Below, piece by piece: positions 53,047 to 53,647 of a stretch of DNA of 53,647 nt. The translations under genes were made by a program, and so were the position numbers. Within the stretch, counting starts at the first letter, position 1; every line of letters starts with the position of its first letter. The stretch comes from an uncultured Roseovarius sp. (GTDB taxonomy: Bacteria > Pseudomonadota > Alphaproteobacteria > Rhodobacterales > Rhodobacteraceae). The DNA lies in assembly GCF_913054395.1 (NCBI RefSeq), contig NZ_CAJXIP010000004.1:1-53647 (forward strand), read 5' to 3'. The notes below the pieces were generated by a model. The model saw only the letters and a program-made list of their open reading frames with translations, was not told the origin of the DNA and made no database searches.

Positions 53047-53647
53047 GCGGCAAGGCCCGGCGTGAACCGAGTCACGTCCAGCTCGCGGTCGCAAAGCACA
53101 TCGCGCGCCGCGTGATCGTGGAAAATGCCGATGATCGCCGCACCGCGCTCCTTCGCCTCGCAGATCATCGCAAGTACGGTCGCGCGATTGGTCGGATCAA
53201 GGCTTGCCGTCGGTTCGTCCAGCAACAACGCCGGATAGGGATAGGCAAAACCGCGCGCAATGTTCACACGCTGCTGCTCGCCCCCCGAAAAGGTCGTCGG
53301 GCTTAGCGACCAGAGCCGCTCGGGGATATTGAGCCGCGCCAGAAGGCCCTGGGCGGTGGCGATTGCCGCGCTACGCGCGGTTCCCGTTGCAAGCAGCGGC
53401 TCGGCCACCACATCCAGCGTCGAGACACGCGGCACGACCCGCAAAAACTGGCTGACATAGCCAAGCGTGGTCCGGCGCAGCGCGATAATCTCGCGCGGGG
53501 CGGCCCCTGTGACATCGACATCCCCCACGATGATCCGCCCCGAGGCGGTCAGGTAGTTGCCATAGATCATCCGCATCAGGGTGGATTTTCCCGCCCCCGA
53601 CGCCCCGACAAGGGCCACGCATTCGCCGGGCGCAACATCAAGCGAGG
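53043..53647 (-). CDS. phnL: C-P lyase ABC-type ATPase PhnL (5' end outside window)
   Basis: ABC-ATPase-like subunit of the C-P lyase system; here 201 residues are present and the N-terminus lies beyond the right edge. Walker [11 protein letters not shown], signature [14 protein letters not shown], Walker [12 protein letters not shown] and [10 protein letters not shown] are intact, and [15 protein letters not shown] is PhnL-like. No transmembrane partner is expected: PhnK/PhnL act with the PhnGHIJ core rather than in transport. The remaining phn genes are presumably further right. Order phnL-phnN-phnM with four-base overlaps indicates one transcript. Confidence 0.92.
   Translation of the reverse strand, partial: SLDVAPGECVALVGASGAGKSTLMRMIYGNYLTASGRIIVGDVDVTGAAPREIIALRRTTLGYVSQFLRVVPRVSTLDVVAEPLLATGTARSAAIATAQGLLARLNIPERLWSLSPTTFSGGEQQRVNIARGFAYPYPALLLDEPTASLDPTNRATVLAMICEAKERGAAIIGIFHDHAARDVLCDRELDVTRFTPGLAA

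Overview
The window is a continuous chromosomal stretch from an alphaproteobacterium, most likely a Rhodobacterales member (Roseobacter/Paracoccus type). The support is a trimethylamine monooxygenase very close to the roseobacter type, TRAP transporters, a C-P lyase operon, an N-type ATPase and FixL/FixK-like regulators. No rRNA, tRNA, CRISPR array, intact insertion sequence or phage was seen. All calls come from reading the sequence; no database search was possible.

Layout. (1) 1-5.9 kb: a methylamine/amide-type region with a branched-chain-type ABC permease (partial), its Tat-exported binding protein, a GntR regulator, a second binding-protein paralogue without an export signal, and divergent trimethylamine monooxygenase (tmm). 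(2) 6-42.6 kb: a stress and low-oxygen island. It holds a three-domain phosphoribosyltransferase/hydrolase/erythromycin-esterase fusion, a DegP-like protease and GrpE; a CheB-CheR-PAS hybrid kinase; the complete N-ATPase operon atpDCQRBEFAG; an Orn/Lys/Arg decarboxylase; a site-2-type protease; a FixL-like hybrid kinase, an OmpR-type response regulator with a four-cysteine linker and a FixK/FNR-like regulator; DUF2267, Hsp20 and host-attachment-type proteins; a class II glutamine amidotransferase divergent from an ATP-grasp enzyme; a MacAB-like exporter with a phosphoribosyltransferase; and BON, Lon-like protease and Usp-like proteins. (3) 42.7-45.1 kb: carboxynorspermidine/carboxyspermidine dehydrogenase and decarboxylase (alternative spermidine route). 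(4) 45.2-51.3 kb: LysR regulator divergent from a DctPQM TRAP transporter coupled to an N,N-dimethylformamidase-type large subunit. (5) 51.3 kb to the end: phnM, phnN and phnL of the C-P lyase pathway.

The most striking pattern is regulatory. Ten FNR/FixK-type boxes (TTGAY-N4-RTCAA or one or two mismatches) sit in front of the island's transcription units. Twelve promoters read from them, and each has a plausible -10 hexamer 21-22 bases past the box, the geometry of class II FNR activation. The island also encodes the matching parts: two kinases whose PAS domains keep the FixL heme-ligand histidine and the arginine 20 residues later, a response regulator, and a FixK/FNR-type activator whose upstream region holds three TACAA repeats at exact 10-base spacing. 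I infer a self-contained oxygen/redox-sensing cascade driving a stress and energy-conservation regulon, functionally reminiscent of the mycobacterial DosR regulon, which also contains a phosphoribosyltransferase-esterase fusion (Rv2030c) and an alpha-crystallin Hsp20.
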